Below, in pieces: positions 41,928-51,359 of a stretch of 64,000 bases of DNA. The notes under the pieces are model-generated. The model had not been told where the DNA came from and did no database searches. It saw only the letters and a list, made by a program, of their open reading frames with translations. Position 1 is the first letter of the stretch, and every line of letters begins with the position of its first letter. This DNA is from Sinimarinibacterium arenosum (GTDB taxonomy: Bacteria > Pseudomonadota > Gammaproteobacteria > Nevskiales > Nevskiaceae): the NCBI RefSeq assembly GCF_005047655.1, contig NZ_SUKF01000011.1, positions 1 to 64,000 of the forward strand. Direction: 5' to 3'. The position numbers and the translations under genes are program-made.

Positions 41928-44834
41928 CTAACCGCAGTTACCAACATGGCCGCACGCCGTGCAGGCATCGCAGCCGTCGCGCTTGATCACTGCGTAGGCG
42001 CCGCAGTCGGGGCAGCGGCGGCCAGCAATGGCGGTCGCGGCGCCTTCGCGTCGCATCGCACACGCCGGCGCTTCGAGCACCCCCATCGGCCGCGTCGGCC
42101 GGCCTTCCGCGTCGAGCAGCCCGAGCATCTGGTAGCGGTGCAGGATCAGCCGTGCGAGGTAGGCGATGGTCGACGGCCAGGTCTGCGACTTGGCACTGCC
42201 CGGCGTCGGCGCGAAGAAGTCGCCCAGCGGTTCCGCATACGACAGCAGCTTGCGCAGCTTGGCGCCGATCCAGGCGACGTCGATGATGCGCATGTCCAGG
42301 GTCAGCAGGCGCGCGAGGCCGTCGAAGTCGCGCGGGTAGTCGCCGGCGAGCCAGACGCTGTACGGGCGGCGTGAGCCGTCGGGCAGCAGCAGCTCCTTAA
42401 GCGTCAGCACGAAGTCGTCGCCGGTGCCGGGATTGCACACGTCCACGGTCCACGACATCGTACCGTCGGTGCTGGTCTTGGGTTCGTGTTCGCTCATCAG
42501 CGCATTGAGCACCGGAGTCGGACCGTCGTGCGCGAACGCGCCGAGCTGTTCGCAGCGCAGGCGCACGAGCTTGGCGAACGCGGCGGTTGGGCTGCCGAGC
42601 ACGACTTCGCGTCCGTCGGGCGGTAATGCGACGCGGATCAACTGACCGCCGGTGCACTCGAGCGAATCGAGTTTGCGGCGCAGCCAGGCTCGGTCGTTCG
42701 AGCGCATGTCCATCGACAGCAGCTTGGCGGTCGCGCCCAGGCCGCGCGGTTGTTCGGCGCCGTTGACCCAGGCCTCGAACGGCCAGGCCGTGCCGTTCTC
42801 GGTGTGGCCTACGAACACTGCGAAACGCACGCCGCCGTCCTCAATCATGTAGGTCCAAGACGGATTGCCGGTAAGCAGCTGCGGCCGGCCTGGCCAGCGC
42901 AGGCTCGCCAGCGCCGGCGCCGGCACCTGGTCCAGGCGCACGCGGCGATCGGGGTCGTCGGCCGCGAGCTGCGCCGGCTTGGCAGCGGGTTCAGGTGCGA
43001 CCGTCAGAACCGCGCCTGTCACGTCGTTTGGGCGGTAGGTCGTGCAGCCTTTGCACCCGAGCGTCCAGGCTTCGATGTATACGTTCTCGAAGTCGGCGAA
43101 GGGATAGTCGACCGGAACGCCGATCGTCTTGCTGATGCTGGTGTCGATATATGGTTGCACCGCGGCCTGAATGCGCAGGTGATCGGCCACGCCCAGCGTC
43201 TGCGCGGAGACGAAATAGTCGGGCAGATGTTCCACATCGCCGCCCAGTTCCCGGTACAGGCGATAGGCATAGTCCTCGACCGGCCAGCTGATCTTCTCGC
43301 CGCTTCCGCTGCGTGCCGTGCGCGTGTAATACCAGGCGAAGGCCGGCTCGATGCCGCCGGTGACGTTGCGGCCGAAGGCCAGCGAGATCGTGCCGGTCGG
43401 CGCGATCGCCAGCAGGTGGCTGTTGCGGATGCCGTGCGTGTGGATACCGTCGCGGATGTCGTCCGGCAACCGGCGCGCGAAGCCGGACTGCAGATACGCT
43501 TCGGCATCGAGCCGCGGGAAACGACCGCGCTCCTGCGCCAGCGCGATGCTGGCGCGGTATGCGGCGTCGCGCATCGTCTGCGCGACGCGTTCGGCAAAGG
43601 CCACGGCCTCGTCCGAGCCGTAGCGCAGCCGCAGCATCGCCATCGCCGTGCCCAGCGCGGTGAAGCCCAGGCCGACGCGACGCTTGTCGGCCGCTTCGCG
43701 GGCCTGCTGTGGCAGCGGCCAGTAGGTGATGTCGAGCACGTTGTCGAGCATTCGCACGGCCACAGCGACGGTGGCTTCGAGCTTCTCCCAGTCGAGCTGC
43801 GCGCCGGCGCTGAACGCGTCCTGCACGTAGCGGCTGAGATTGACTGAACCCAGGCAGCAGCAGCCGTAATCGGGCAGGGGCTCTTCGCCGCAGGGGTTGG
43901 TCGCTTCGATGGTTTCGCAGTAGTGCAGGTTGTTGTCGGCGTTCATGCGGTCGATGAACACCACGCCCGGATCGGCGGTGTGGTAGGTGGTCTCCATGAT
44001 CCGCCGGAACAACTCGCGTGCCGGCAGTACGCGGTAAACCCAGCGGCCGTCACTGTCGCGGCGGTATGCCTGCGGGTGCACTGTCGGATCGGGCTCGGCG
44101 TCGTGCACCAGCGCATGCTCGCCGTCGTCGATCACCGCCTGCATGAAGGCGTCCGTGCAGGCGACGGACAGGTTGAAGTTCGACAGCGTGCGCAGTCGCT
44201 GCTGCAGGCCGTCCAGATCCGCCCCGGCGACGCCACCGCTGCGCAGCTTCTGTGCCTCGGCGCGGATGTCCTTCGCAGCGACGAATTCCTCGATGTCGGG
44301 ATGGTCACAGCGCAGGATGCCCATCTGCGCGCCGCGTCGTGCACCGGCGCTTTCGACCGTCTCGCAGGACCGGTCGAACACGCGCATGTAGCTGACCGGT
44401 CCGCTGGCGCGCGAACGCGTGCCGCGCACGCGCGCGCCCTTGGGTCGGATGTGGCTGAAGTCGTACCCGACGCCGCCGCCGCGGCGCAGCGTCTCCGCGG
44501 CCTGCATCAGCGCCGCGTAGATGCCCGGACGTCCGGACGCGTCCTCGGACACCGCGTCGCCGACCGGTTGCACGAAGCAGTTGATCAGCGTTGCCTGGAT
44601 GTCGGTGCCGCAGGCCGACATCACGCGGCCGGCGGGGCAGAAGCCGTCCTGCATTGCCTGCAGGAAGCGCGCCTCCCAATCCGCGCGCGCGTCGGCGCGC
44701 TCGGCCGCAGCAAGGCCGTGTGCGACACGGCGGAACACGTCGTCGACCGTCGCCTCGTCGGCCTTGCAGTACTTGTCCTTGAGTACGCTGTCGTAGAAAA
44801 CTTCCTGCATGGACCACAGCTTGTTGGTCGTCAT
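41928..44834 (-). CDS. nrdJ: Adenosylcobalamin-dependent (class II) ribonucleotide reductase
   Basis: The ATG at 44834 follows AGGGGGCAAG, and the product is 968 residues. The catalytic segment NPCGEEPLPDYGCCCLGSVNL has the thiyl Cys-x-Glu. GGGVGYDFSHIRPKGARVRG and AIAPTGTISLAFGRNVTGG are standard class II words, and the C-terminal CPDCGAY and CDACTACGH form the zinc/thiol tail. It reduces ribonucleotides using vitamin B12, without needing O2. The perfect FNR box 110 bp upstream with TAGGAT at class II spacing indicates anaerobic induction, when the O2-dependent class I enzyme would fail. Confidence 0.95.
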   Translation of the reverse strand: MTTNKLWSMQEVFYDSVLKDKYCKADEATVDDVFRRVAHGLAAAERADARADWEARFLQAMQDGFCPAGRVMSACGTDIQATLINCFVQPVGDAVSEDASGRPGIYAALMQAAETLRRGGGVGYDFSHIRPKGARVRGTRSRASGPVSYMRVFDRSCETVESAGARRGAQMGILRCDHPDIEEFVAAKDIRAEAQKLRSGGVAGADLDGLQQRLRTLSNFNLSVACTDAFMQAVIDDGEHALVHDAEPDPTVHPQAYRRDSDGRWVYRVLPARELFRRIMETTYHTADPGVVFIDRMNADNNLHYCETIEATNPCGEEPLPDYGCCCLGSVNLSRYVQDAFSAGAQLDWEKLEATVAVAVRMLDNVLDITYWPLPQQAREAADKRRVGLGFTALGTAMAMLRLRYGSDEAVAFAERVAQTMRDAAYRASIALAQERGRFPRLDAEAYLQSGFARRLPDDIRDGIHTHGIRNSHLLAIAPTGTISLAFGRNVTGGIEPAFAWYYTRTARSGSGEKISWPVEDYAYRLYRELGGDVEHLPDYFVSAQTLGVADHLRIQAAVQPYIDTSISKTIGVPVDYPFADFENVYIEAWTLGCKGCTTYRPNDVTGAVLTVAPEPAAKPAQLAADDPDRRVRLDQVPAPALASLRWPGRPQLLTGNPSWTYMIEDGGVRFAVFVGHTENGTAWPFEAWVNGAEQPRGLGATAKLLSMDMRSNDRAWLRRKLDSLECTGGQLIRVALPPDGREVVLGSPTAAFAKLVRLRCEQLGAFAHDGPTPVLNALMSEHEPKTSTDGTMSWTVDVCNPGTGDDFVLTLKELLLPDGSRRPYSVWLAGDYPRDFDGLARLLTLDMRIIDVAWIGAKLRKLLSYAEPLGDFFAPTPGSAKSQTWPSTIAYLARLILHRYQMLGLLDAEGRPTRPMGVLEAPACAMRREGAATAIAGRRCPDCGAYAVIKRDGCDACTACGHVGNCG

Positions 44835-44941
44835 CTTGCCCCCTGCCCGGTGCGCGTCGAGATTAAAGACAGCCAAAATCACATGATGTTGTGTCTCGGC
44901 CGCGGTATAGATACATCCTATTGGGTCCCGCCCAAACGCCT

Positions 44942-44955
44942 TTGATTTAAATCAA
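44942..44955. promoter_or_regulatory. FNR box, perfect consensus, between nrdJ and DUF1302 gene
   Basis: TTGATTTAAATCAA, a fully symmetrical 14-mer. TAGGAT (44920-44915) suits nrdJ; a weaker GATGAT lies on the other side. Confidence 0.87.
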
Positions 44956-45013
44956 GAGGCTGTCCGGCGCACTGCCAGATGATGGATTTCACTAACATCT
45001 GGGCCTAAGTGGC

Positions 45014-47164
45014 ATGAGCGGAAGCCGGGGGTGCAGCGGCGAGAGGCAGGGCCGCGCTCGCGAGATTGTGCGGGCGCTGGCTCTGATTCCAGGACTGGTT
45101 TCGATACCGGTCCACGCGTCACCTGACGCTCCGGGGTGGACGCTGTCCATGCATCACCGCGTGTCGGCTGGCGCGGCGTGGCGAACCGCGGCGCGTGATC
45201 CCTCTCTGATCGGCAAGGCCAGCCTCGATCCGGACCTGTGCGCTGCAGACGACTGCCTGGGGGCGACGGGCGCCGATACCGCGCCCAACGCGCGTTATCT
45301 CGCCGCGCGCGGCGCGCTGTCATCCAACACCGACGACGGCGACCTCAACTTCGAGCGCGGCGACGCGGTCGCCGCCACGACGAAGTGGCAGGTCGAGGCG
45401 CTGGCCGAGCACGGCTCGTGGAGCATGCAGCTCTCGGGGCTGGCTTTCTATGACCCGCTTCGGGACCGGTTGCGGCAATTCCATCCTAACGAGATCGTCG
45501 TGCCCGGCCCGCAGCCAGGCGTGCCGCTGCGCCAGCGTCGCGGCCTGCAGGCGCGGCGCGCGGAAGGACATGGCGTACGGCTCCAGGACGCCTATGTGCG
45601 TTACGCGGACCTGCTCGCCGACGTCATCCCGGTGGACATCAGTGTCGGCCGGCAGACCGTGTTGTGGGGCGTCAGCGCGCTGGCGACGCAGGGCACGCTC
45701 AATGTCGTCAACCCGCCCGACGTCAACAGCCTCGTGCGCCCGGGATTGCGGATGACCGAAGTGTTCCAGCCGCTGGGCATGACGCTGCTGCGTCTGGGAC
45801 CGTTGCCCTCGGGCACTGCGGTCGAGGCCTTCCAGCTGTACGAGTGGCGGCCCTACGGCTTTCCGGCGAAAGGCTCGCTGCAGTCGTTTCTCGACGCCGG
45901 CAACGAAGTCGACGAGGACGACCACGTCGTCGGCCTGTTCTCGAAGGCGCCCGACGATCCGGGCCAGCTCGGCACGCCGGCGAATCCGCTGCTGGCGCGC
46001 GTGTCGGCGACCAGCTACTCGCTGCGGCGCGCTGCCAACCGCGAGCCGCGCAGCGGCGGGGAATTCGGCTTGGCCGTCTACCAGACGCTGCCGGACGTGC
46101 TCGAAGGCGCCGAGCTGGGCCTGCACTATGCGCGCTATCACAGCCGCGTTCCGGCGCTGTCGGCCTACGCGGCGCCGGCAAGCTGCACGCGCCGCGAGGG
46201 CAATGCCAACCACCGCGATACCGCGAGCGGCCTGCAGTTCCTCGCCGACTGCGGCGTGCCCTTTGTCGACCCGCCGGGCGACGGGTTCGAGGCGCTGCCG
46301 ATCGACGGCGCGCGCTGGTTTCTCGAATACCCGGAGGACGTCGAGCTCTACGGCCTGTCGCTTGGCGCACAGGCCGGCGCGTGGCTGCTGCAGGCCGAAG
46401 CGGCGTGGCGGCCAAACCAGCCGGTGCAGGTCGACATGGAAGACGTGCTGTTCGCCGCCGTGCAGCCAGCGTTCCCGCGGGCAGACGTCGATCTGACCAG
46501 CCTCGCAGCGGGGCTCGGACTCGGCGCGTTCGTGCTGCCGTCGTCGCGCCGCGCCGCGCCGGACTTCCTGACCGCCCATCGCGGTGGCGTGCCGGGCGAG
46601 ATTGCGCCGGGCGAATACGTTCGCGGCTACGAACGTCTGCGCATGCTGAATACGACCCTGGGCGCGACGCGCATCTTTGCGCCGGAGGATTGGCTGCGCG
46701 CACATCAGGGTGCGTGGATTGCCGAGCTGCAGGCGGTGTGGCTGCCGGATCTGCCGTCGCTGGACCGCCTCCAGTTGGAGGGCCCGGGAACGCATACGCA
46801 TGCCTCCGCGGGCGCCGCCGACAGCGGCGACGGGCTGCGCATCAATCCGCTGCGCAACACCGGCGGTTACGTCACGCGCCACGCTTGGGGCTATCGCACC
46901 GGCGTGGTGCTGCAGTACGACGACCTGCTGCACAGCCGTGTGCGCCTGTCGCCGGCACTGTTTCTGGTCCACGACGTCTCCGGCGTCGGTCCCGGTCTTG
47001 CGGAGAATTTTCTGGCCGGACGCAAGATCGGCTTCGCAGCGCTGGGCATCGCGCGCGGTTCCTGGCGGCTGGACGTGGGCCAGCTGGTCCACATCGGCGG
47101 CACCCGGCGCAACGTGCTGCGTGACCGTGACCAGTTTTCCCTGTCCTTATCGGTGGAGTTCTGA
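45014..47164 (+). CDS. DUF1302 family outer-membrane protein
   Basis: The 716-residue product has an N-terminal export signal (RALALIPGLVSIPVHA). It then has repeated amphipathic beta strands with SVGRQTVLWGVSALATQGTLNVVNPPDVNSL, the most conserved DUF1302 block, and ends with aromatic FSLSLSVEF, the usual outer-membrane barrel terminus. DUF1302 proteins often accompany DUF1329 lipoproteins and pathways for hydrophobic substrates. A DUF1329 gene is absent here; instead two unknown envelope proteins follow, overlapping the stop. Confidence 0.78.
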   Translation: MSGSRGCSGERQGRAREIVRALALIPGLVSIPVHASPDAPGWTLSMHHRVSAGAAWRTAARDPSLIGKASLDPDLCAADDCLGATGADTAPNARYLAARGALSSNTDDGDLNFERGDAVAATTKWQVEALAEHGSWSMQLSGLAFYDPLRDRLRQFHPNEIVVPGPQPGVPLRQRRGLQARRAEGHGVRLQDAYVRYADLLADVIPVDISVGRQTVLWGVSALATQGTLNVVNPPDVNSLVRPGLRMTEVFQPLGMTLLRLGPLPSGTAVEAFQLYEWRPYGFPAKGSLQSFLDAGNEVDEDDHVVGLFSKAPDDPGQLGTPANPLLARVSATSYSLRRAANREPRSGGEFGLAVYQTLPDVLEGAELGLHYARYHSRVPALSAYAAPASCTRREGNANHRDTASGLQFLADCGVPFVDPPGDGFEALPIDGARWFLEYPEDVELYGLSLGAQAGAWLLQAEAAWRPNQPVQVDMEDVLFAAVQPAFPRADVDLTSLAAGLGLGAFVLPSSRRAAPDFLTAHRGGVPGEIAPGEYVRGYERLRMLNTTLGATRIFAPEDWLRAHQGAWIAELQAVWLPDLPSLDRLQLEGPGTHTHASAGAADSGDGLRINPLRNTGGYVTRHAWGYRTGVVLQYDDLLHSRVRLSPALFLVHDVSGVGPGLAENFLAGRKIGFAALGIARGSWRLDVGQLVHIGGTRRNVLRDRDQFSLSLSVEF

Positions 47165-47862
47165 TGCGCGGCCCGGCCCTCGTCCTGCTGTTCACGTTGT
47201 CATCCGCGGCTGGCGTGACCGGCGGCCTCATCGGCGGTCTGGCGATCCTCAAACCGGACCGCCTGCAGCTACCGGTGCGAAATCAGGACATGAACATCGT
47301 TATCAAGGACCCCATGGGCATGCACGCCGAAGTGCTGGATCCGGTCGAGGTGGATATCGCCGACACGATCCATGCGCGTGTGCCGGTGAACCAGACGCTG
47401 CAGCTGCCGGTCGCCGATACGCTCAACGTCGTCGCCCACTTCGACAGTCCGGTGCGGATCCGCATGGACGTGCCGGTGAAGCACCAGCTCCACCTCGACC
47501 AGGCGATCCCGCTCAATACCGTCGTCGAAACCGAATTTCTCGGCGTGCGGCAACGACTGCCGATCCGCGGGCTCATCCCGATCAAGGCGGACGTGCCGAT
47601 CAGCCTGACCATTCCGATCGATCAGGACATGCCGCTGAAGTTCGATGCGCCGATGGCGATCAAGTTCGATCAGGTGCTGAACGTACCGCTGCAAACGGAG
47701 TTCGAGGCCGACATCCCGATCCGTGGCCGCCTGAGCATGCCGGTGATCGGCCCTCTCGACACACGTGTCGTGATCGATCCGACGCCGGTGCTGATCGAAG
47801 TGCAGTCGGCCGACATCGACTTGCCGATCGACGCGCTACGCCTGCTCAGAGACCGGCCATGA
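47164..47862 (+). CDS. Unknown membrane-anchored beta-repeat protein, copy 1
   Basis: The 232-residue product starts with an N-terminal hydrophobic anchor (LVLLFTLSSAAGVTGGLIGG). The rest is a near-regular alternation of short hydrophobic strands separated by Pro/Asp turns, with recurring P(V/I)xxxLxLP- and xIPIxxD-like words about every 10-12 residues (LQLPVRNQD, TLQLPVADT, LIPIKADVP, TIPIDQDMP). There is no cysteine or catalytic motif. It should face the periplasm. The start overlaps the DUF1302 stop and its stop overlaps the next gene (ATGA). The family is unknown to me. Confidence 0.6.
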   Translation: MRGPALVLLFTLSSAAGVTGGLIGGLAILKPDRLQLPVRNQDMNIVIKDPMGMHAEVLDPVEVDIADTIHARVPVNQTLQLPVADTLNVVAHFDSPVRIRMDVPVKHQLHLDQAIPLNTVVETEFLGVRQRLPIRGLIPIKADVPISLTIPIDQDMPLKFDAPMAIKFDQVLNVPLQTEFEADIPIRGRLSMPVIGPLDTRVVIDPTPVLIEVQSADIDLPIDALRLLRDRP

Positions 47863-49067
47863 CGCTGCTGCGCGCGCTGCTGCTGGCGCTGATTGCGGCC
47901 GCGGCCGCCGCGCTCATCGGCATGGGAGTCGCCGTGCTGACGTTCTCGGTTCCGACGCAGCTGCAACCCGACGTGCTGATGGAGCAGCAGCCGATGCAGA
48001 TCCGCTTCAAGGAAGGCATGGCCGCGACGCTGGATGCGGCGCGCCTGCAGCGACTGCAGGTGCGCGGACAAGTCGAGACTGTGCTGCCGGTGCGCGACAC
48101 GCTGAGCGTTCCGCTGCGCGGGCGCTACCGTCTGCGCGCCCAGTTCGATCAGCGGGTGCCGGTGCGCCTCATGGTGCGGCACACCGTCTCTTTGCCGGTG
48201 ACGACAACCGCAGAGATCGAGGCAGCGACACAGTTTCAGTATGCGGGCGCCAAGCAGTACCGCAACGTCCGCTTCCGGGCGCGGCTGCCGCTGCGGTTCA
48301 ACCTTCAGCTGCCGCTCGAGGTTCACGTCGACACGCTGGCGCGCGTGACCGCATCCGTGCCGCTGACCGCGGTAATGAATCAGGATCTGCGCGTGGACTT
48401 TCGCGGCGATCTGCGGACGCGGCTAGACCTGGATCACGTGTTTCACGGCGTGACCCTTGGCGCGATACGTGCGACTCTTCGTCCGCAGTCCGGGATCGTC
48501 AACATCATTGTGACGCGAGCCCTGTTGCGTTGGCCATGGCGCCCGTCCGCACGGAACGCCGCGGAGACATTTGATCCAGATCAACTCGCCCGCAGCGCGG
48601 TCCCGAATAATGATACGCAAGGGGCGCACGTCGCCCGCATGCAGGAGACGGCCATGATCGATGCGAGCTTCACGAGCGGCATTCCCATTGCGCCATACAT
48701 CTACGCGCTCCTCGGAGTGTTCACGGTGTGCGTGGCCATTTTCTTTCTGCTGGCCTTGAACGATGCCGACGACGACACGTGGCTGGTGCGCGGCTACCAG
48801 AGGCTGCGCCTGGCGCGTCTGCGTCTGCGTCTGATGCTGGAGAATCGACAGTTCGACCTCCGCGCCTATCTGCGTGCGGTTCCGGTTGCCGTGATCAAGC
48901 GCCAGATCGCAGCGTGCCGCGCCTGTCCCTGCAAGGCCGCGTGCGATCGTGCGCTCGCGTGCCGCGAAGCGGAGCTCGCCCGGCTGGCGTTCTGCCCGAA
49001 CGTCGTTGAGATCGAGAAGCTCAAACGGTTGCTAGGCTTCGACGTCGCGCCACTCGCGCAGGCATAG
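47859..49067 (+). CDS. Unknown beta-repeat membrane protein, frame continuous with a second gene
   Basis: Starting by ATGA overlap, the first 200 residues resemble the previous product: an N-terminal membrane anchor (LLLALIAAAAAALIGMG), then repeated strand-Pro words (LPVRDTLSVPLRGRYRL, RVPVRLMVRHTVSLPV). No stop occurs before the frame enters what looks like a separate gene beginning at 48654, so the formal product is 402 residues. A perfect FNR box and -10-like sequence lie inside this frame at 48571-48612. Either a stop was lost, or the two really are joined with an internal anaerobic promoter. Confidence 0.55.
   Translation: MTLLRALLLALIAAAAAALIGMGVAVLTFSVPTQLQPDVLMEQQPMQIRFKEGMAATLDAARLQRLQVRGQVETVLPVRDTLSVPLRGRYRLRAQFDQRVPVRLMVRHTVSLPVTTTAEIEAATQFQYAGAKQYRNVRFRARLPLRFNLQLPLEVHVDTLARVTASVPLTAVMNQDLRVDFRGDLRTRLDLDHVFHGVTLGAIRATLRPQSGIVNIIVTRALLRWPWRPSARNAAETFDPDQLARSAVPNNDTQGAHVARMQETAMIDASFTSGIPIAPYIYALLGVFTVCVAIFFLLALNDADDDTWLVRGYQRLRLARLRLRLMLENRQFDLRAYLRAVPVAVIKRQIAACRACPCKAACDRALACREAELARLAFCPNVVEIEKLKRLLGFDVAPLAQA
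48571..48584. promoter_or_regulatory. FNR box, perfect consensus, inside an open reading frame
   Basis: TTGATCCAGATCAA. An AT-rich -10-like segment (AATAAT, 48606-48611) is at class II spacing, about 45 bp before the ATG at 48654. Confidence 0.8.
48654..49067 (+). CDS. Cysteine-rich single-span membrane protein (DUF6455-like)
   Basis: AGGAG 8 bases before the ATG at 48654 and the FNR promoter just upstream support an independent 137-residue gene, in the same frame as the longer reading frame from 47859. It has one membrane span (YIYALLGVFTVCVAIFFLLA) and a basic helix. The cysteine-rich tail CRACPCKAAC...C...FCPN resembles DUF6455 proteins, small Cys-containing proteins found near respiratory genes. 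The six cysteines could bind a metal or Fe-S cluster; function unknown. Confidence 0.65.
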   Translation: MIDASFTSGIPIAPYIYALLGVFTVCVAIFFLLALNDADDDTWLVRGYQRLRLARLRLRLMLENRQFDLRAYLRAVPVAVIKRQIAACRACPCKAACDRALACREAELARLAFCPNVVEIEKLKRLLGFDVAPLAQA

Positions 49068-49101
49068 GGACGACGCCAGCCAATAACAATCGGGGGCATT
49101 C

Positions 49102-50160
49102 ATGAAGCACCTTTGTGCCTGTTGCGCCGTCACGCTGGCGGGGCTGTTCGTGGTCCCGGCCAACGCACACGAGACCCAGCTGACCTCTTCGAGCTACGTC
49201 GGCATCCTCGGCGGCTACACCTTCGCCGATGAGATGCGCGGCAACGACAACCTCGACTACGCCACTGGCGTCCAGGTGCTGTACGGCACGGCGTTCGAGG
49301 ACAGTCGCTGGGGCTACGAACTCGGTTTCGCGCTCGATAACTACGAGACCGACAAGACCGCCGGCATCGATCTGTACCGCAACGGCTTCGGCGCCGACCT
49401 GACCTACACGTTCGGCAACCGCTTTGAAGGCGCGCTGTACCTGCTCGGCGGCCTCGCCGCCGCCTACAACGATACCCTGCCGGACTCCGAGGACGACTGG
49501 TCCTGGACCGGCAATGTCGGCATCGGCGTGGTCTCCGGCGCGGTCACCGAAGCCGGTCAGATCCGCCTGCGCGGCGAAGCGCGCTACGTCTACGACGACT
49601 TCCAGGAAGGCTACTGGGAGCCGCGCATCAATCTCGGCATCGAGATTCCGTTGTTTGAAGCACACGAAGCCGAAGCTGCAGCGCCGCAAGAAGTCGTACG
49701 CACCGTCGAGGTCTCCACCGGACTTCTCGACGCCGATGGCGATGGGGTCGTCGACGACAAGGATCAGTGTCCGAACACGCCAACCGGAGATCGCGTCGCC
49801 GGCAATGGCTGCACGCTCGACAAGATCATCGAACTCAAGGGCGTGACCTTCGAGTTCGACAAGATCCGCTTGCGTCCGGATGCGCAGACGATTCTCGACT
49901 GGGCGACGGACATCCTGAAGAAGTATCCGGACATGCAGGTCGAGATCGCCGGCCACACCGACAACATCGGCACCGACGAATACAACCAGGCGCTCGCCGA
50001 AGGACGCGCGCAGGCGGTGAAGCAGTACTTCGTCGACCACGGTGTCCCGGACGGGCAGATGAGCGTCAAGGGCTACGGCGAGTCGGAGCCGCGCGATACC
50101 AATGACACCGAAGAAGGTCGCGAGCGCAACCGTCGCGTTGAACTACGCATCCTCAACTAA
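49102..50160 (+). CDS. OmpA-family outer-membrane protein
   Basis: The 352-residue product has a signal peptide, an eight-strand-type N-terminal barrel (about 30-190) and a calcium-type thrombospondin-3 repeat DADGDGVVDDKDQCPNTP. A C-terminal OmpA/MotB peptidoglycan-binding domain follows (FEFDKIRLRPDAQ, EIAGHTDNIGTDEYNQALAEGRA, GYGESEP, RNRRVEL). It is a structural link between outer membrane and peptidoglycan, similar in plan to OprF. A lipoprotein gene follows after 28 bases. Confidence 0.9.
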   Translation: MKHLCACCAVTLAGLFVVPANAHETQLTSSSYVGILGGYTFADEMRGNDNLDYATGVQVLYGTAFEDSRWGYELGFALDNYETDKTAGIDLYRNGFGADLTYTFGNRFEGALYLLGGLAAAYNDTLPDSEDDWSWTGNVGIGVVSGAVTEAGQIRLRGEARYVYDDFQEGYWEPRINLGIEIPLFEAHEAEAAAPQEVVRTVEVSTGLLDADGDGVVDDKDQCPNTPTGDRVAGNGCTLDKIIELKGVTFEFDKIRLRPDAQTILDWATDILKKYPDMQVEIAGHTDNIGTDEYNQALAEGRAQAVKQYFVDHGVPDGQMSVKGYGESEPRDTNDTEEGRERNRRVELRILN

Positions 50161-50188
50161 GCCAATTGGACATTCATCAGGACTGACC

Positions 50189-51082
50189 ATGAAAACACAG
50201 CGTCTCCTTCCCATCACGCTTCTTGTTTCGCTGCTCTCGGCAGGGCTCGTCGGTTGCCAGGCGGACTTCGACGGCTCATCCGGAAGTCCCGGGAGCGGAG
50301 GGCCTGGTAACGACGGAAGCGGTCCCATCGATCCCGATGACGGCATCGGCGACGATGGCACGCCCACCGGCGACGGCACCAACACCGATACCGGATTCCC
50401 CAACGACCCGACGAATCCGAACTACCCGGTCGTCGACGGCATCATCCTGGAAGAGGACACTCCGATTGCTGGCGATGGCACCAACTTCGGATTCGTCTGC
50501 ACGCGTAGCGCGCAGTCGACGGCCGGGGCCACGACGGAAGTGGGCGCCAACGGCTTGGCCGGCGACACCTTGACGGGACTGCTGAACTCGCTCGGAGGCA
50601 ACAGCGCAACGGACCTGCTCAACAGCGTTGGCGACAAGGAACTTGCCATCGACGGAACGCTGCGTACAGCGTCGACGTTCACCCTGACGGCAAGTCTCCT
50701 GGGCACGGCGATTGATTCACTTGACCAGAGCGTGCTGATTCCGGAACCGGCATCTATCCCTGCAGGCCGTTATGCGGTATTCGCGGTCTCGTTCCCGCCG
50801 GGGCTCCTGGACCTGGGCCTGCTGACCAGCGTGACCGTCGCGACGTACCTCGGTGACAGCGCAACTCCGCAGGAAGCGCCAGTTGTGCTCGATGCGACGG
50901 CGCTGGACCTGCTCGGCACGGGTCTCACCGGCCCGACGTACGCCGTCATCGGACGCCGCGTCACTCAGCCGTACGATCGTGCAACGATCTCCCTGTCCGC
51001 GGACGTGCTTGCGGCAGACGTCGGTGATGCGATGTTCGTGCACGAGATGTGCACCGATGGCGCTTTCGTGTCCATGCCCTGA
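50189..51082 (+). CDS. Lipoprotein of unknown function
   Basis: The ATG at 50189 begins a signal peptide with lipobox LLSAGLVGC. A 60-residue Gly/Asp/Pro/Thr-rich linker follows, then a Ser/Thr-rich beta domain with few charges (VSFPPGLLDLGLLTSVTV). It has an SxxD-rich surface-protein look. No enzymatic motif is seen. Probably outer-membrane anchored and co-transcribed with the OmpA-like gene. Confidence 0.6.
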   Translation: MKTQRLLPITLLVSLLSAGLVGCQADFDGSSGSPGSGGPGNDGSGPIDPDDGIGDDGTPTGDGTNTDTGFPNDPTNPNYPVVDGIILEEDTPIAGDGTNFGFVCTRSAQSTAGATTEVGANGLAGDTLTGLLNSLGGNSATDLLNSVGDKELAIDGTLRTASTFTLTASLLGTAIDSLDQSVLIPEPASIPAGRYAVFAVSFPPGLLDLGLLTSVTVATYLGDSATPQEAPVVLDATALDLLGTGLTGPTYAVIGRRVTQPYDRATISLSADVLAADVGDAMFVHEMCTDGAFVSMP

Positions 51083-51359
51083 TCGTGGCAGATCGATTCG
51101 AGACCTGAATGGCCGGAGGTCGCGCCGCTGCAGGGATGCAGTGGCGGGTTATCGCAGGTGTTTTCTGCGATTCGGCGATACAAGATCGTCGGCAGCATAA
51201 GTATCAGCGGGGTGCTGCTGACCAGTTCGAAGTGGCCAAGGCCCATGTGATCTCCAGGCCCGACGCGGAGGATGTGCTCATCTCCACTGCAACTAGCTGA
51301 GTGAGGTGTTCGGCAGGTTGTCCTACGAGTTGGGGGAGAACGAGTGCCTGAGTTGGACG

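Noticed and set aside
45320-47092. Open frame of 590 codons opposite the DUF1302 gene
   Set aside because: Antisense shadow without motifs; the plus-strand product has a clear export signal and barrel terminus.
47164-48560. Possibility of a tandem DNA repeat behind the repetitive proteins
   Set aside because: The periodicity is at the protein level (strand-proline units); the DNA copies are too diverged to call a nucleotide repeat.
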